From assembly GCA_009885275.1 (NCBI GenBank), contig VFKY01000400.1, forward strand, positions 1 to 7,506: a stretch of DNA of 7,506 bases, given 5' to 3'. The position numbers were made by a program, and so were the translations under genes. The notes under the pieces were generated by a model. The model was not told where the DNA came from. It searched no databases and worked only from the letters and a program-made list of their open reading frames with translations. Origin of the DNA: Verrucomicrobiota bacterium. Lineage in GTDB: Bacteria > Verrucomicrobiota > Verrucomicrobiia > Verrucomicrobiales > Verrucomicrobiaceae. Positions 5,306 through 7,506 of the stretch are shown here, in pieces (position 1 is the stretch's first letter; each line of letters opens with the position of its first letter).

Positions 5306-7021
5306 ATGTCACAAAAACCCCATCCATACTCAGAGGAAGTTAATCCAACCGTCTTCGCCATAGGCGGCGGGGTCTCGTGGCTGGTGGCTACGGTCTTTAT
5401 GCTCTTGATGGCACTCCCGCCATTGCTGGAGCATATAGAGAAGATACGGCATGGGCTGTGGAGTGAAACACCCGCTGGAAGGCTCTTGAGTTGGAGCCCC
5501 GTGCAAAGCCCTCTGTTGGATCATTTGCATTCGGTGGAGAAAGGCATGGATAGATCAGGCTACTGTGTCGCACTGCGTCAGGAAGTGCAGGAAAAACTTG
5601 TGGTCTGGGCAGGCGAGGGGAATCGCAAGGTGGTGATGGGGTTTGAAGGGATGTTTTTTTACCACCCTGACCTCAAAGCCCTGACAGGATACGGACCACT
5701 CAAGCCAGAGCCTTATAGTGTCATGAAGGATCCAGAGCAGGGGAAGTTGGCTGCTGCGCGTGATGTCATCCCGGTATTTGCTGCGCAACTTAAAGAGCGA
5801 GGTATCGATCTTCTCCTCGTGCCGGTACCACTTAAGCCCATGATTTACAGTGAGTATCTCAACGCTCGCGAAACACGTGAATGGATCACGCATCCTGATG
5901 CACCAGCATTTTATGAATCTTTGCGCAAGCAGGGGGTGGATGTGCTCGATCTTACGCCAGCGCTTTCCAAGCTTCGAGGAGAGCGGAAACACATCTATTA
6001 TTTGGAGGCCAATTCAGAAAATCGTGAGATCGCCAAGAAATCGGAGGAGGCGCTCAAGTTAAAAAAAGAGGTCTTTTTGTATCAAGATACGCATTGGTCA
6101 GTGGATGGTATGAGTGAAGCAGCGGAACAGGTTGCCGCCTATGTGAAGAAAAATTACCCCAAACATTTTAGCGTGAATAACGAGAGGGTGATTCGTGCTG
6201 TGGATGGTGAATTTCGTTCTAGTACGGGCGATCTGGTGAAGTTGCTCGATTTGAAAACACCGAGTGCTCTTTTTGGTGACGAGGAGCAGTTTGTCAAAAT
6301 GATCAGTCAGGACACTGAAAATAAACATTCTCCCATCGTGTTGTTGGGGGACAGTTTTGTGAATGTCTATGATGATCCTTCCCTAGGGTTCGAGAATTTA
6401 AAGAAACCGGAAGAGAGAATTCACGCAGGTTTTGCTCAGCATTTAAGTCTTCAATTGCAACAGCCGCTCGATCTTATTGCCATGAATGGAAAGGGATCGA
6501 CAGGAGTGCGTCAGGAATTGGCAAAGCGTCCCGACAGTGACATTAGATCTAAGAAACTTGTGATTTGGGTGATTGCAGCACGTGATCTATTGCTCTCGAA
6601 AAGCGCCGCACGTGAAGCGAATATCGAATGGGGAAATGTTACCTTTAATGTTAAACAAAACTCTGATGCGCCCGTTGTTGAAATCAATCAGACTCTAGTG
6701 ATCGAAGGAAAGCTCACGGAGAAATCGAAGAATCAAGAGTTGAATGGGACACCGTATCGCGATGCCCTGCACACGGCGGTCTATGATGTTGAGAAAGTGA
6801 CCAGTGGAGCGCTCGATGCCAAGCAAGTGCTGGCTGTACAATGGACCTTCAAGGACAAGCAAATGCAGCCATCCGCGAATGCTGCGGTGGGCCAGCGCTA
6901 TCGGTTGACCTTGGTGCCTTGGGAGACCAAGAAAGATATGCAAACGATCAACCTTCAGGATGACACCACGCTCTTCGGTGAGCAGCGGTGGTTTGTGGAG
7001 AAGTTAGAAGAGTTGAAGTAG
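5306..7021 (+). CDS. AlgX/AlgJ-like SGNH-fold O-acetyltransferase
   Basis: This 571-residue protein is the expected partner of the MBOAT protein. One transmembrane or signal-anchor helix (about 16-40) would place the rest in the periplasm. The SGNH-like domain spans about 105-430. Family marks are GFEGMFFYHPDL (112-123), QLKERGIDLLLVPVPLKP (161-178), the catalytic DTHW (261-264), LLGDSF (346-351) and WVIAARDL (421-428). D261, H263 and S350 correspond to the Asp-His-Ser triad of AlgX and AlgJ, so the catalytic set looks complete. A segment at about 235-257 before DTHW is rich in Lys and Glu, perhaps a helical insertion. Residues about 440-571 form an additional, probably beta-rich domain with PYRDALHTAVYDV (483-495) and GQRYRLTLVPW (529-539). 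It could be carbohydrate binding, like the C-terminal module of AlgX, but it is not recognisably the same. The acceptor polysaccharide is unknown. Confidence 0.88.
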   Translation: MSQKPHPYSEEVNPTVFAIGGGVSWLVATVFMLLMALPPLLEHIEKIRHGLWSETPAGRLLSWSPVQSPLLDHLHSVEKGMDRSGYCVALRQEVQEKLVVWAGEGNRKVVMGFEGMFFYHPDLKALTGYGPLKPEPYSVMKDPEQGKLAAARDVIPVFAAQLKERGIDLLLVPVPLKPMIYSEYLNARETREWITHPDAPAFYESLRKQGVDVLDLTPALSKLRGERKHIYYLEANSENREIAKKSEEALKLKKEVFLYQDTHWSVDGMSEAAEQVAAYVKKNYPKHFSVNNERVIRAVDGEFRSSTGDLVKLLDLKTPSALFGDEEQFVKMISQDTENKHSPIVLLGDSFVNVYDDPSLGFENLKKPEERIHAGFAQHLSLQLQQPLDLIAMNGKGSTGVRQELAKRPDSDIRSKKLVIWVIAARDLLLSKSAAREANIEWGNVTFNVKQNSDAPVVEINQTLVIEGKLTEKSKNQELNGTPYRDALHTAVYDVEKVTSGALDAKQVLAVQWTFKDKQMQPSANAAVGQRYRLTLVPWETKKDMQTINLQDDTTLFGEQRWFVEKLEELK

Positions 7022-7035
7022 TCGCCATTTGAATG

Positions 7036-7059
7036 GTAGGGACGAGCTGCGTCTCGTTC
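7036..7059. repeat. Single palindrome, REP-like
   Basis: GTAGG leads into GGACGAG (7040-7046, sharing its first base pair region with GTAGG), a 6-base loop CTGCGT, then CTCGTTC (7053-7059). This is a 7-bp stem with one G-U pair. No T-run follows, so a Rho-independent terminator for the upstream gene is unlikely. The GTAGG-hairpin arrangement resembles the minus-strand reading of the palindrome at 220-242. A shared dispersed family is inferred. Confidence 0.4.
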
Positions 7060-7170
7060 GAAAATAGGGGGCTTGGGTGGTGCGGAGCCTGATTGATGGA
7101 GGCCCCCGCGACATTTCATTCGACCCACCGCCTCCGCCCGCGGAAAAATCCGTTTTATTGATAGGGCAGT

Positions 7171-7506
7171 TTACTCCTCCGAAGCCGCCTTCTCAACGCG
7201 CAACGCGCGGGCCATTTCCATGGGGTTCTCATGGCGCATGAGGGTTTCACCAACTAATATGGCATCAGCTCCAGCATCGGCGAGGCGCTGGGCGTCTTCG
7301 ACGGATTTGATGCCGCTTTCGCTGACTAAAACGATATCATGAGGCACTTCCTCGGCAAGCAATTCCGTGGTGGCAAGATCCACGGTGAAGGATTTAAGAT
7401 TGCGATTGTTGATACCGAGAATTCGAACATCCGTGGCAAGAGCGCGTTCCAATTCCGGCAGATCATGCACCTCCATGAGCACATCAAGGTTGAAGGTGGA
7501 GGCGAC
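7171..7506 (-). CDS. trpC: Indole-3-glycerol phosphate synthase, C-terminal part
   Basis: This is the last 111 residues of TrpC, running off the right edge, so the start is not in the window. The enzyme closes the indole ring of CdRP, with loss of CO2 and water, to make indole-3-glycerol phosphate in cytoplasmic tryptophan synthesis. The TIM-barrel motifs are in the right order: VLMEVHDLPELERAL with the catalytic Glu, GINNRNLKSF with the substrate-binding Asn, VSESGIKSVED with its Glu and Ser, and GADAILVGETLMRHENP, which forms the phosphate-binding end. The reading frame is open to base 7506, beginning VASTFNLD, so any start codon inside this segment would be internal. The protein ends soon after the last barrel helix, as expected for a monofunctional TrpC rather than a TrpC-TrpF fusion. 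It converges with the AlgX-like gene across 149 bases. Confidence 0.95.
   Translation of the reverse strand, partial: VASTFNLDVLMEVHDLPELERALATDVRILGINNRNLKSFTVDLATTELLAEEVPHDIVLVSESGIKSVEDAQRLADAGADAILVGETLMRHENPMEMARALRVEKAASEE

Noticed and set aside
7067..7107. GGGGGC (7067-7072) with GCCCCC (7102-7107) inverted repeat
   Set aside because: The 29-base loop and high GC content make a chance match likely, and no other signal supports it.
7141..7156. Short hairpin CGGA-AAAA-TCCG followed by TTTT near the trpC stop
   Set aside because: A 4-bp stem is too short to be called a terminator for the AlgX-like gene, although the T-run is in the right place.

Overview
The window looks like chromosomal DNA from a free-living Gram-negative bacterium of the PVC group, most likely Verrucomicrobiota. 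This is an inference from four things: a secreted ThuA-like protein with the SHxxGxHEF-type motif common in that group, an AlgI/AlgX-type acylation pair, weak or absent Shine-Dalgarno sites at several starts, and intergenic palindromes of a REP-like kind. No mobile element, phage gene, tRNA, rRNA or CRISPR array was seen.

Layout. The left edge (1-106) holds a TPP (thiamine pyrophosphate) riboswitch read on the minus strand; the thiamine gene it controls lies to the left, outside the window. A gene-free stretch follows, with two adjacent palindromes and a pyrimidine-rich repeat. Next, on the plus strand, come a secreted ThuA-domain protein (404-1369) and a Fur-family metalloregulator (1508-1945). 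Between them is a 33-bp imperfect palindrome, a candidate operator. The Fur gene converges on a minus-strand AhpE-like peroxiredoxin (2054-2524), with a strong bidirectional terminator at 2002-2029.

Divergent from the peroxiredoxin is a plus-strand run of four genes. A nitroreductase-family flavoprotein overlaps a DUF456 membrane protein by ATGA. After a 49-bp gap come an AlgI-like MBOAT O-acyltransferase (GTG start) and an AlgX-like SGNH acyltransferase. The MBOAT stop codon is part of the SGNH gene's ribosome binding site. The right edge holds another palindrome and then the 3' part of trpC (indole-3-glycerol phosphate synthase) on the minus strand, running off the window.

How the genes work together. 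The MBOAT and SGNH proteins are the clearest functional unit. By analogy with alginate acetylation, the MBOAT protein passes acyl groups across the inner membrane and the SGNH protein transfers them to an extracytoplasmic polysaccharide. No polymerase or glycosyltransferase is next to them, so the substrate is unknown. The Fur-like regulator and the peroxiredoxin may share a metal or peroxide response, but only their adjacency supports this. The observations most worth a second look are the riboswitch with its built-in anti-aptamer segment, the altered metal-site residues of the Fur homologue together with the upstream palindrome, and the uncharacterised C-terminal domain of the AlgX-like protein.
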